This document shows positions 1 to 7,379 of a stretch of 64,000 bases of DNA, piece after piece. Each line of letters opens with the position of its first letter. The stretch's first letter is position 1. Both the position numbers and the translations under genes were made by a program. Source of the DNA: Lactococcus garvieae (GTDB lineage Bacteria > Bacillota > Bacilli > Lactobacillales > Streptococcaceae); assembly GCF_016758115.1 (NCBI RefSeq), contig NZ_WIVG01000002.1:28973-92972 (forward strand), read 5' to 3'. The notes under the pieces were generated by a model. That model was not told the origin of the DNA, searched no databases, and worked only from the letters and a program-made list of their open reading frames with translations.

Positions 1-1125
1 TCTAAAGATGCGGTCCATGACAAAAGCCACACGTGCCATATATCCTGAATCTTCAAGAAAGCCCAATAAAAGAAAGAGAATAAAAATTTGGGGGACAAAA
101 CCTAAAATAGCTCCAATTCCGGCAAGGACACCGTCGAGGAGAAGTGACTGTACCCAAGGAACAATAGCCCAATAGTCCATCATTTGACGAAGCGTGTTGG
201 GCAGAAAACTGCCAAAAAAATTATCATTTAACCAATCACTGGCAGGTGTACCAATAACTTGAATAGCCAAGAAGTAGACCAACCACATGACAAAGATAAA
301 AATAGGGAGCCCCAACCATTTATTGGTGACGATACTGTCTATCCTATCCGTTAGGTTAAGGCGCCCGTTACTATTACTTGTAACGACAAGGCCTACAATT
401 TGTCCGATTAAATCATAACGTTCATTGACGATGATAGATTCATGATCATCTCCCATTATTTTCTCGGTTATTGCAACAATATCATTTAATTCTTTTCTTT
501 GAGTATCACTAAGACTTTCTAAAGCTAAGGTATCCCCTTCAAAGAGTTTGATTTGTTCAAAACGATTCTCTGCATGAGGGCAAATTTGTCCAATCTCTGA
601 TAAGGCACTTTCAAGACGATGATCGTAGTCCAAGGAGTGAATCTCCAAGGGCTGGCAAGCAATCCGTATAACCTCATCCAAGCCACGATTTTTTAGAGCA
701 CTTGTGGGTACAACAGGTACCCCCAACATATAAGAGAGTTTTTCTTTGTCTATCTTCTTTCCTTGATATTCCAGTAAATCACTCATGTTTAGAGCAATAA
801 CTATAGGAATGTTAAACTCCATAAGCTGTAATGTAAGGTAGAGAGAACGCTCCAAATTAGTAGCATCTATAATATTAAGGAGAATATCTGGTGGGGGTTC
901 TCTAAGATAGTTCCGTGTAACCTGCTCTTCCAAGGTATAAGGTGAGAGTGAATAAGTTCCAGGAAGATCTTGAATAGCAATGGTTTTGTCTTTTTTATAA
1001 CGCCCAGTTTTACATTCTACTGTGACACCAGGCCAGTTTCCGACTTGTTGATTGCTTCCGGTCAATATGTTGAAAATACTGGTTTTTCCACTATTGGGAT
1101 TTCCGATTAAGGCAATTTTGGTCAT
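1..1125 (-). CDS. feoB: Ferrous iron transport protein B, N-terminal part (cut by window edge)
   Basis: The minus-strand frame stays open from an ATG at 1125 to the window edge, giving the first 375 residues of FeoB, the GTP-gated Fe(II) permease of the cytoplasmic membrane. The protein begins MTKIALIGNPNSGKTSIF, a G1 P-loop. It continues with the G2 region (NWPGVTVE), the G3 motif DLPGTYSL and a G4-like NMSD. The helical GDI-like region follows, and the first membrane segments begin around residue 295, with a conserved GFVPQI-type stretch near 350. The ATG directly follows the feoA stop codon, so the two genes are translationally coupled. The core permease part and the C terminus lie outside the window. 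Identification is firm. Confidence 0.95.
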   Translation of the reverse strand, partial: MTKIALIGNPNSGKTSIFNILTGSNQQVGNWPGVTVECKTGRYKKDKTIAIQDLPGTYSLSPYTLEEQVTRNYLREPPPDILLNIIDATNLERSLYLTLQLMEFNIPIVIALNMSDLLEYQGKKIDKEKLSYMLGVPVVPTSALKNRGLDEVIRIACQPLEIHSLDYDHRLESALSEIGQICPHAENRFEQIKLFEGDTLALESLSDTQRKELNDIVAITEKIMGDDHESIIVNERYDLIGQIVGLVVTSNSNGRLNLTDRIDSIVTNKWLGLPIFIFVMWLVYFLAIQVIGTPASDWLNDNFFGSFLPNTLRQMMDYWAIVPWVQSLLLDGVLAGIGAILGFVPQIFILFLLLGFLEDSGYMARVAFVMDRIFR

Positions 1126-1599
1126 CTATATTTCCTCTTGATTGGGGATTACTATTTTTATCTTTTCGGCATCAATTTTTCGTAAAGAGAGAGCATAACC
1201 TCGGAGATGAAGTTCCATAGGATCGCCTAGAGGGGCAAGCTTATGAACGGTAATGTGCGTACCGCGTGTAATGCCCATATCCATTAAGCGGCGTTTCATT
1301 TCTCCTTGACAGTCAATAAAGCGAACGACTCCGGTCTGCCCAGTAGTCAAGGATGAAAGAGAAGATAAGTTCTCTTCGGATTGTTCATTTTTAATCACAA
1401 TATCTTGCAAGTAGAAGTTACTTAAGGCTAGGCGCGTGTCACCGATTTTTAAAAGAGCATTTTCTCCATCAAGAGAAAGTAGGACGATTTCTTTATCTGA
1501 TGAAAAACCAAGTTCCCGTAATTTTCCAGCATGTGCGGATTTTAAAATTTTATCGATGTAATATATTTGACCAATTCGGGCTGTATTCAGTGTTTTCAT
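1126..1599 (-). CDS. feoA: FeoA protein with two FeoA/SH3-like domains
   Basis: The product has 157 residues, twice the usual 75-85 of FeoA. Two FeoA-like segments are visible: residues about 5-72 (AGKLRELGFSSDKEIVLLS) and about 82-152 (GEMKRRLMDMGITRGTHITV, then the typical MELHLRGYALSLR strand). FeoA is a small cytoplasmic SH3-fold protein that supports FeoB-mediated ferrous iron uptake. Tandem FeoA proteins are familiar in lactococci and streptococci, so this is probably not a new fusion. The ATG at 1599 has a GGAG ribosome site just upstream (minus strand). It is the first gene of feoAB, driven by the promoter at 1645-1673. Confidence 0.93.
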   Translation of the reverse strand: MKTLNTARIGQIYYIDKILKSAHAGKLRELGFSSDKEIVLLSLDGENALLKIGDTRLALSNFYLQDIVIKNEQSEENLSSLSSLTTGQTGVVRFIDCQGEMKRRLMDMGITRGTHITVHKLAPLGDPMELHLRGYALSLRKIDAEKIKIVIPNQEEI

Positions 1600-1615
1600 G
1601 CGGGCTCCTTCAGCG

Positions 1616-1632
1616 AAATGTAAAATACATTT
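1616..1632. promoter_or_regulatory. Perfect 7-3-7 palindrome in the feoA 5' untranslated region
   Basis: AAATGTAAAATACATTT is a perfect inverted repeat between the predicted transcription start and the feoA ribosome site. It could be an operator for a metalloregulator or a small RNA hairpin. It does not match the Fur, PerR or DtxR/SloR boxes I know well enough to name one. Confidence 0.45.
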
Positions 1633-1644
1633 GACATTACACTA

Positions 1645-1673
1645 AGTATAACACGAATCACTTGTAATTTCGA
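1645..1673 (-). promoter_or_regulatory. Predicted feoAB promoter
   Basis: On the minus strand TCGAAA (1673-1668), a 17-base spacer and TATACT (1650-1645) make a plausible sigma-A promoter. Transcription should start near 1638, about 40 bases before the feoA start codon. Confidence 0.55.
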
Positions 1674-1736
1674 GGAAATTGTGTATAGAGTTCCGCTGTG
1701 GAAAGTTTGTGATACTTTCTTGACCGAGGATGTCGG

Positions 1737-1752
1737 TGTTTCACGTGAAAAC
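1737..1752. promoter_or_regulatory. parS-like centromere site
   Basis: TGTTTCACGTGAAAAC matches the 16-base ParB-binding consensus TGTTTCACGTGAAACA at 14 of 16 positions, including the whole central 12-base palindrome TTTCACGTGAAA. Only the last two positions differ. It lies in the non-coding gap between feoA and fakA, where no coding constraint explains it. ParB-parS loading sites usually lie in the origin-proximal part of the chromosome. Confidence 0.5.
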
Positions 1753-1756
1753 AAAT

Positions 1757-1864
1757 AAAAAAACTTGCCTTAAAACGGAAAGCCTATCTAAATGGTAGTT
1801 ATGGTATTTTTACCGTATCCATTTTAGCAGGCACTGTTTATCATAATTAAAGGCAAGTTTTTTT
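1757..1864. terminator. Nested palindrome acting as terminator for fakA
   Basis: A 15-bp outer stem (1757-1771 with 1850-1864, core ACTTGCCTT/AAGGCAAGT) ends in A/T runs on both sides, so it can terminate transcription in either direction. Most of the 78-base interior folds as a second long imperfect hairpin, roughly 1782-1831 (pairs such as TATGGTA with TACCGTA and AAATGG with CCATTT). It is larger and more elaborate than an ordinary terminator. Confidence 0.6.
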
Positions 1865-1871
1865 ATTGGAT

Positions 1872-3542
1872 TTACTCTACAGAGAAGATATAAGGGTAAA
1901 CAGGTTGTTTTCCTTCATGAATCTCTACTTCGAGTTCAGGATACCGTTTTTCTAGTTCTTTGGCGATACGTTCGGCGTTTGATTTTTTACCGTCTTCTCC
2001 GATATAGATTGCTGCGATTTCACTGTCTTCATCAATCATTTTTTCGAAAGAAGCAAAGATGGCATCGTTCATCTTCTTGGTTGAAGCAACGATTTTATTA
2101 TTGACCATACCGAGAGTATCTTTTTTGTGGATTTCGATACCATCAATATTTGTATCACGGATGGCTTGTGTCACTGAACCAGATTGCACATCTGCTAGAG
2201 CAGCGGTCATGTTTGTTTTGTTATCTTCGATAGATTTTGTGGGGTCAAAGCTAAGTAGAGCGGTGAAACCTTGTGGAATAGTGGCGGTTTCGATAACCTC
2301 AACAGGGATATCTGCAACCTCGGCAGCAGATTTAGCAGCCATGAAAATATTTTTGTTATTAGGTAAAATAATTACTTTTTCGGCATTCACAGCCTCAATA
2401 GCTTTGAGGATATCTTCTGTTGAAGGGTTCATTGTTTGTCCACCAGAAACGACGTGTTGGACTCCCATTTCACGGAAAATATCTGCGAGACCCTCTCCAG
2501 CAGCAATAGCAATCAAGCCCCAGTCGGATTTAGACGTTGAGGTACTGATGTTGTTTGCTTTTTCCTTCTCAGCAACGCCCTCGTTTTGCAGGCGCATATT
2601 ATCTACTTTAACTTTGACGAGGCGTCCGTATTTGAGTCCTTCTTGCATCACTAAACCGGGATCTTCAGTATGCACATGGACTTTTACGATTTCGTCATCG
2701 TCAACCACTAAGAGTGAATTACCGATACCTGCCAAGTAGGCTTGGAAATTATCGTGATCATAACTTTCGCGCACTGTCGGTCCTTGGCCAAGCTCTACCA
2801 TAATTTCTGTACAGTAGCCGTATTTGATATCGCTTGTAGAGGCACCAGCCACACTGGTTTCAGCCTCATGTTCAAGGTTAATCATGCGCTCCATAGCACC
2901 CAAACCTTGCTCAGGATTTTCAGGAACGAATTCCCCATTGAGGGCCATCAAGAAACCTTCATAGATGTAGACTAAACCTTGACCGCCTGAGTCAACAACG
3001 CCAACTTCTTTAAGGACAGGAAGCATGTCTGGAGTTTTAGCCAAAGCAATCTTGGCCCCCTCAAGCGCAGCTTCCATAACCGCTATGGCATCGTCTGTTT
3101 CATTTGTCTTACGGTTTGCGAGTTCGGCAGCACCACGCGAAACAGTCAAGATAGTTCCTTCGACAGGTTTCATAACAGCCTTGTAAGCGACTTCTACACC
3201 ACTTTGCAAGGCATTTGCCAAATGGATACCGTCAAGTTCATCGTAATCCTTTGCATATTGTGCAAAGCCACGGAAAATTTGACTGAGGATAACCCCCGAG
3301 TTGCCCCGAGCGCCCATAAGCAAACCTTTAGAAAGAATCTGAGAGACTTGACCAACAGTTTCGGCTGGCTTTTCAGCAACATCTTTGGCGCCATTTGTGA
3401 TTGTCATCCCCATATTTGTTCCCGTATCACCATCTGGGACAGGAAAGACGTTAAGAGAATTGACGTATTCAGCTTGTTCGTTAAGGCGACTCGCTGCCGC
3501 CTGAATCATTTCTTGAAATTTACTTGCGTTAATATTTGACAC
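1872..3542 (-). CDS. fakA: Fatty acid kinase ATP-binding subunit FakA (DAK2 domain/YloV)
   Basis: This 556-residue protein has an N-terminal DhaL/DAK2 kinase domain (residues about 8-200) with the nucleotide/metal-binding motif VPDGDTGTNMG near residue 35 and GARGNSGVILSQ near residue 78. A middle region and a C-terminal DegV-like EDD domain follow (IAIAAGEGL, VSGGQTMNPST, ILPNNKNI). FakA phosphorylates exogenous fatty acids held by a FakB protein for entry into phospholipid synthesis; no fakB is in this window. The start is GTG at 3542, overlapping the stop of the Asp23-like gene by one base (TAGTG), so the pair is translationally coupled. The length is typical of the family. Confidence 0.93.
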   Translation of the reverse strand: MSNINASKFQEMIQAAASRLNEQAEYVNSLNVFPVPDGDTGTNMGMTITNGAKDVAEKPAETVGQVSQILSKGLLMGARGNSGVILSQIFRGFAQYAKDYDELDGIHLANALQSGVEVAYKAVMKPVEGTILTVSRGAAELANRKTNETDDAIAVMEAALEGAKIALAKTPDMLPVLKEVGVVDSGGQGLVYIYEGFLMALNGEFVPENPEQGLGAMERMINLEHEAETSVAGASTSDIKYGYCTEIMVELGQGPTVRESYDHDNFQAYLAGIGNSLLVVDDDEIVKVHVHTEDPGLVMQEGLKYGRLVKVKVDNMRLQNEGVAEKEKANNISTSTSKSDWGLIAIAAGEGLADIFREMGVQHVVSGGQTMNPSTEDILKAIEAVNAEKVIILPNNKNIFMAAKSAAEVADIPVEVIETATIPQGFTALLSFDPTKSIEDNKTNMTAALADVQSGSVTQAIRDTNIDGIEIHKKDTLGMVNNKIVASTKKMNDAIFASFEKMIDEDSEIAAIYIGEDGKKSNAERIAKELEKRYPELEVEIHEGKQPVYPYIFSVE

Positions 3543-3931
3543 TAGTCTTCAACCACCTTCACATTTTGTACATATACATTGACCTTAGCTGCTGCAATGC
3601 CAAGTTGATTTTCCAGATTAAAACGGATACGTTCTTGGATGTTTTTGGCAACTTCGCTAATTTTGACACCATAGCTCACAACGACATAAACACCAATGGT
3701 TGTTTGATTATCTGCTGTCGTCACGACAACACCTTTAGAATAGTTTTCTTGTCCGAGGATATTACGGAAGTTGTCTTTCACAGCATTTTTGCTTGTCATA
3801 CCGACAACGCCGAAAATTTCAGTAGTGCTTGCACCAACAACAGTAGCGATAACGTCTGTTGCAATGTCAACATTACCATGTTGAGTATTAATAGTAACGG
3901 TCATTTTCATATGCGTGCTGCTGAATCCCAC
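3542..3931 (-). CDS. Asp23/Gls24 family protein (YloU-like)
   Basis: A small protein of 129 residues from the chosen start. It carries the alkaline-shock Asp23 fold: NVDIATDVIATVVGASTTEIFGVVGM, then a VYVVVSYGVKISEVAKNIQERI segment typical of YloU. Its position directly before fakA is a conserved Firmicute arrangement, and its biochemical role is unknown. I take the GTG at 3931 as the start because a strong GGAGG lies 8 bases before it. The upstream ATG at 3946 would place that ribosome site inside the gene. A further in-frame ATG at 3904 lacks a ribosome site. Confidence 0.85.
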   Translation of the reverse strand: MGFSSTHMKMTVTINTQHGNVDIATDVIATVVGASTTEIFGVVGMTSKNAVKDNFRNILGQENYSKGVVVTTADNQTTIGVYVVVSYGVKISEVAKNIQERIRFNLENQLGIAAAKVNVYVQNVKVVED

Positions 3932-4131
3932 AGCACTTTCCTCCATAATAATTTATGTATCACTTCATTCTATCATAATTTTGTAAAATAGAACAGTTGT
4001 TTTATTGGCTTTTTAGTCACCTTTCCCTGATTAGTAATCCGAGTAGCCCTTGTTTTAGGAGAAAGATTCCAGTGAAATTTTTAAAAGATGATATGATTTC
4101 CTGTAATAGACAAGCATAAAATATGAAAACC

Positions 4132-4160
4132 TTTACTTTTTTATGGAGGTATAGTATACT
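4132..4160 (+). promoter_or_regulatory. Predicted ridA promoter
   Basis: TTTACT (4132-4137), a 17-base spacer and TATACT (4155-4160) precede ridA by 65 bases. A direct repeat TTGTTTCG-CA-TTGTTTCG lies just downstream in the leader. Confidence 0.5.
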
Positions 4161-4224
4161 AGAATTGTTTCGCATTGTTTCGTTTTCGTTAAAAAAGAGA
4201 CATAAATTACAAGGATAATCTAGT

Positions 4225-4611
4225 ATGTTAAAAAGAATTTCAAGTGAAAAATTACCCCAAGCTGTCGGAAGCTATTCCCCAGCCACAGAAGTAGGCAATT
4301 TAATTTTTACTTCTGGGCAACTGCCTATCAACGGTAAAACAAACAAAATAGACTTTCCAGACAGCATAGAAGAGCAGACAAAGCAGTCGATGGATAATGT
4401 GAAATACATTTTAGAGGATAATAAGTCTTCCTTAGAAAACATTGTAAAAACTACAGTTTATTTGAAAAACATCAAAGATTTTGCGAGCTTCGATCAAGTT
4501 TATAAAAGCTACTTTACAGAAAGTTTTCCTTCCAGAACGGCGTTTGAAGTTGGGGATTTACCCATGGGTGCACTTATTGAGATTGAAGTAGTTGCTCAAA
4601 AGATAGGGTAA
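4225..4611 (+). CDS. ridA: RidA family reactive intermediate deaminase
   Basis: The 128-residue length and the sequence match the YjgF/YER057c/UK114 family: an N-terminal LPQAVGSYSPATEVGNLIFTSGQLP block, the IVKTTVYLKNIKDFASFDQVY centre and the C-terminal signature FPSRTAFEVGDLPMGALIEIEVVA. The arginine in PSRTAFEV and the terminal glutamate are the active-site residues expected of RidA. These trimeric cytoplasmic enzymes hydrolyse enamine/imine intermediates released by PLP enzymes. It is monocistronic, with its own promoter and a terminator just downstream. Confidence 0.92.
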   Translation: MLKRISSEKLPQAVGSYSPATEVGNLIFTSGQLPINGKTNKIDFPDSIEEQTKQSMDNVKYILEDNKSSLENIVKTTVYLKNIKDFASFDQVYKSYFTESFPSRTAFEVGDLPMGALIEIEVVAQKIG

Positions 4612-4665
4612 AATGTATAAGAGGCTGGAAAAGAAATAAAATCTTATCTGATTTTAACTAAAACT

Positions 4666-4704
4666 GCTCAATCACGACATTTTTGTACGTGGCTGAGCGT
4701 TTTT
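4666..4704 (+). terminator. ridA terminator
   Basis: GCTCAATCACG pairs with CGTGGCTGAGC (11 positions with one A-C mismatch and one wobble), followed by TTTTTAATTTTTTT. Confidence 0.7.
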
Positions 4705-4762
4705 AATTTTTTTATGGTCGTCTCTCCAAGAACATCAATGTAACAAAACATTATGATAACAT

Positions 4763-4791
4763 TTCATAAATATTAAGTAACATGTTAAAAT
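4763..4791 (+). promoter_or_regulatory. Predicted promoter of the leader ORF and exported-protein gene
   Basis: TTCATA (4763-4768), a 17-base spacer and an extended -10, TG-T-TAAAAT (4783-4791), suggest a start near 4798. That would leave a leader of about 260 bases before the gene at 5057. Confidence 0.5.
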
Positions 4792-4830
4792 ATGATGAGA
4801 GATACCATTGTATTTGGAGAAACACCCCCA

Positions 4831-4950
4831 ATGACTTATAATCAGACAACACAACACAACACAACACAACACAACACAACACAACACAACACACATAAAC
4901 AAGCGGTAAATTGCCGTTCTTTTCTCCATGCCCCAAAACGTTCCGGATGA
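4831..4950 (+). CDS. Short leader ORF containing pentanucleotide repeats (39 aa)
   Basis: ATG at 4831 is preceded by GGAGA at 4816-4820. The frame reads MTYNQ followed by TTQHN-type repeats, then HKQAVNCRSFLHAPKRSG, and stops at TGA 4948-4950. The repeats come from nine ACAAC units, so each gain or loss of one unit shifts the frame. With one unit fewer the ribosome would meet TAA at 4896. With one more it would stop at TAA 4907 (present numbering). Only the present frame, or one differing by multiples of three units, carries the ribosome to the loop of the terminator-like hairpin at 4935-4964. The peptide has no recognisable function; I infer a regulatory leader. Expression is not proven. Confidence 0.5.
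   Translation: MTYNQTTQHNTTQHNTTQHNTHKQAVNCRSFLHAPKRSG
4846..4893. repeat. ACAAC pentanucleotide tract (9 perfect units plus 3 bases)
   Basis: Nine uninterrupted ACAAC units occupy 4846-4890 and a partial unit runs to 4893. Tracts of this kind mutate by slipped-strand mispairing. The unit length is not a multiple of three, so copy-number change alters reading frame. Confidence 0.97.
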
Positions 4951-4964
4951 CTGGGACGTTTTTT
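4935..4964 (+). terminator. Terminator-like hairpin (possible attenuator) in the leader
   Basis: AAAACGTTCC (4935-4944) pairs with GGGACGTTTT (4953-4962) through ten pairs including one wobble. The 8-base loop holds the leader ORF stop codon, and six T residues end the structure (4959-4964). It lies about 90 bases before the start of the exported-protein gene on the same strand, where a terminator would attenuate that gene. Confidence 0.6.
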
Positions 4965-5056
4965 GCCGTGCACCAAAGATAAAACTATTGGTTGTGATTC
5001 CCCAAGTCATAAGGCTTCGCACACCCATAAAAATTAAAACATAAGGAAGAAATAAA

Positions 5057-6856
5057 ATGTACTCAACAAACAGAAACAGGAAAAAACTAGGAATCCTTTT
5101 AGCCATACTCTCCGTTCTGCTGCTCATCTCAGGGACCTTCGCTTGGTTCTCCTTCACACAGAGAGCTATCAATGACCGCAGTGTCAGTGTCAACTTTGAA
5201 GAAGTGGGACGCCTGCACGACTACTTTGACCGTGCCTCAGGCAACAAGGACGTCTTCGCCGAGAACTTTGGCGATGCTCCTATCTTGGTGCGCGTAAAAC
5301 TCCTCGAATACATGGAAATCAATGGCGAATCTCTAGTCCAAGCCGACCCACAAGAGGTGGCAGAGGGCAACGCAGTCCAACCCATCAAAGAAGACACGGG
5401 CACATGGACGCCTTGGACACCAGAAGCCTCAGGAAATACAGTTGGTCAACGTGTCGGACCGGGCGCCGTCTTCAATGCCCGTGCCCGCTGGACCGTAGGT
5501 TGGACTCCCCGAGCAGCCACAGACGGCTCTGGGCAGCTGAATGCTCCCTACTTCATGCCGACCTTTAACCGCGCCCGAGATAATCACAAGACAGCCGGTG
5601 CAGGCGACGGGCGTGACTGGACCCAGTCGGGAGAAGAGGCGGATACATCGGCTAGCCCTAACGGAACCAATGCCGGCGCAGATGCCACAGGGGTTACACA
5701 TCCCGGGAATGGGACAGATGGTTACTGGAACAACGGCAGCACAGCCACCTCGCTCCTAGGAACACCGCCCGATACAGAAGACGGGACACATACGGCTCGC
5801 CAAACCGTCATCCAAGACCAGCCGGTCATGTTGCTCAGTCAGTGGAATGCCCTGCCTGTTCAAGAGCGTGTCGGCAACTTCTGGGTGGTGGATCCCCAGA
5901 CAGGTTGGGCTTACTGGGCCAACCTGCTCTTCCCAGAGGAAGCCACTTCCTTCCTCCTCGACCAAGCCAATCTTAATACCAGTGGCCTACGTGGAGATAT
6001 TTACTATGGCATCAAGGGTGTAGCCAACATGGTAGCTAACACCGATGGCGACGTCTCTGCCCTTTGGGATGAAGCCCCAGAAAACCACAGCGACCTTGCC
6101 AAGCAGTTAGTAGATGAAGTACGTAATGGCTTACCTATCCTTGGTGAGATGGAGCCGGGGCAGATTTTCTCTATGCGTGGCACGCAGTATCGATATCTTG
6201 AGAATAAGGGGGACGGGAATCATCTGGTCATTCATGATGCCAGCTTATCTGCTGGACAATGGGGGACGGAGGGAACGACAAGTTACAACGGCTCCATAAT
6301 TGACAGTAGAATGCGTGACTTCCATGATGCGCTACCGAGTGTCATCAGACGACAGGTTCAACCTGTTCAAGCAACATTCCCAGATGATTTTGCCAATGCA
6401 CCAACAGGGTGGTGGAATCTAGATGCGGTCCTTGATTTTGGTGGTACGCCCAATAACCCTATAGATCTTTGGGAAGGAGGACATGTTTTTTGGAAGCTGG
6501 ACATGAATCATTCCTCGAAAACAGAGGCGATGCGAAATGATATCACTGCCTATACTCCAGGAGGTGAAAAGAAAGCTTTTGCTCTTTCTTTGGCTGATCT
6601 TATGAGCGTGTCTGGTCCTAACCTTGGTTTTCCAGATATGCTTTCAAGAAACGGAGTAAATAGTTCGAGCTGGGCCTTACGTACACGTGCTCGAGATAAC
6701 GTAGCATGGCTAGTAATAGCTATGCAAGATATAAGAGGTAGGGGTGGTCTTCTTGCAACTAATCGTCAACCTATTAATTCATATGATATATTCAATGTTC
6801 CTCGCCCCTCCCTCATCCTCCGCGACCAAGAAGGCGCATGGACCTCTAGTTTTTAG
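5057..6856 (+). CDS. Large exported protein with SipW/TasA-type signal segment, function unknown
   Basis: The product has 599 residues. The N terminus has a basic stretch (NRNRKK), one hydrophobic segment (about 11-33) and the motif SGTFAWFSFT, like the signal-peptidase region of SipW-processed proteins such as TasA and camelysin (GTxAxFS). A conserved-looking block near 60-90 (KDVFAENFGDAPILVRVKL) also resembles that class. The rest, rich in W, G, N and T, matches no family I recognise. There is no LPXTG motif or C-terminal membrane anchor. AAGGAAG precedes the ATG. The DNA is far richer in GC than its neighbours: two sampled 60-base lines at 5221 and 5641 are 57-58 %, falling to about 42 % near 6541. 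This suggests acquisition by transfer or a mosaic gene. No SipW peptidase gene is in the window. Confidence 0.7.
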   Translation: MYSTNRNRKKLGILLAILSVLLLISGTFAWFSFTQRAINDRSVSVNFEEVGRLHDYFDRASGNKDVFAENFGDAPILVRVKLLEYMEINGESLVQADPQEVAEGNAVQPIKEDTGTWTPWTPEASGNTVGQRVGPGAVFNARARWTVGWTPRAATDGSGQLNAPYFMPTFNRARDNHKTAGAGDGRDWTQSGEEADTSASPNGTNAGADATGVTHPGNGTDGYWNNGSTATSLLGTPPDTEDGTHTARQTVIQDQPVMLLSQWNALPVQERVGNFWVVDPQTGWAYWANLLFPEEATSFLLDQANLNTSGLRGDIYYGIKGVANMVANTDGDVSALWDEAPENHSDLAKQLVDEVRNGLPILGEMEPGQIFSMRGTQYRYLENKGDGNHLVIHDASLSAGQWGTEGTTSYNGSIIDSRMRDFHDALPSVIRRQVQPVQATFPDDFANAPTGWWNLDAVLDFGGTPNNPIDLWEGGHVFWKLDMNHSSKTEAMRNDITAYTPGGEKKAFALSLADLMSVSGPNLGFPDMLSRNGVNSSSWALRTRARDNVAWLVIAMQDIRGRGGLLATNRQPINSYDIFNVPRPSLILRDQEGAWTSSF

Positions 6857-7293
6857 AAGTCCTTTTAGAGAGTGTACATGAGAGATGTCACCTCTAGAGT
6901 CAGAGTTTTGTCTAACTTTAGGGGAGGCAGTACAAGCTCTTAGGACTTGTGAGATGTTTTTGGTTGAAAAATCACAAAAAAAAAGAACCGCCTGACCTCA
7001 GAATAAAGCTTCTTAGAACATACCTGTCGTCAACTTTTATTTGGCGAGATGCGACTTGCTTCAAGCAAGTCCTTTTTCATCCCTACCATAAGCATTTCTA
7101 TTTCTTTCTTCAAAAGATATAAAAAAGAATTGCACAGGATTAGAATAAGACAAAACCAACGCATAACCTTTAACAAGGGCTGTTCATACGTTCTTCTACC
7201 TTGGTTAATTGTTATTGAGACGAGGTTATGCGTAAAAAGAGCAAATGGTAAATGCAGTGTCCGCTACTAGGTTTAATAATGTACTCAGTGAAA
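6857..7293. other. Gene-poor gap after the exported-protein gene
   Basis: I find no convincing gene here. An open frame at 7049-7270 (73 codons) starts inside the hairpin at 7053-7077, lacks a ribosome site and resembles no family. The stretch holds that terminator, an A9 run near 6978 and otherwise unassigned sequence. Confidence 0.6.
7053..7077 (+). terminator. Rho-independent terminator
   Basis: GACTTGCT-TCA-AGCAAGTC is a perfect 8-bp stem followed by CCTTTTTC. It is the first good terminator downstream of the exported-protein gene. Confidence 0.75.
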
Positions 7294-7335
7294 CTTTACT
7301 TGATATAGAAGTAAAGAGACTAAAAATGCTATAAT
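7294..7335 (+). promoter_or_regulatory. merR promoter with overlapping inverted repeat
   Basis: An extended -10, TG-C-TATAAT (7327-7335), lies 45 bases before the MerR gene. Just upstream, CTTTACTT-7-AAGTAAAG (7294-7316) is a perfect 8-bp dyad covering the -35 region, a likely operator. Confidence 0.5.
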
Positions 7336-7379
7336 AGATGCATAATATATAGTTATTTCACAAAGAGCATTAAAAGATT

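Noticed and set aside
2059..2739. 226-codon plus-strand frame inside fakA
   Set aside because: Antisense shadow of a clear FakA coding region.
4846..4893. CRISPR-like array
   Set aside because: The units are five bases with no spacers; it is a simple sequence repeat.
4735..5193. Minus-strand frame over the ACAAC tract (VVLCC repeats)
   Set aside because: It is the antisense reading of the repeat tract and of the start of the exported-protein gene; no ribosome site or family match.
7049..7270. 73-codon plus-strand frame before merR
   Set aside because: It starts inside a terminator hairpin, has no ribosome site, and its composition looks like random translation of AT-rich DNA.
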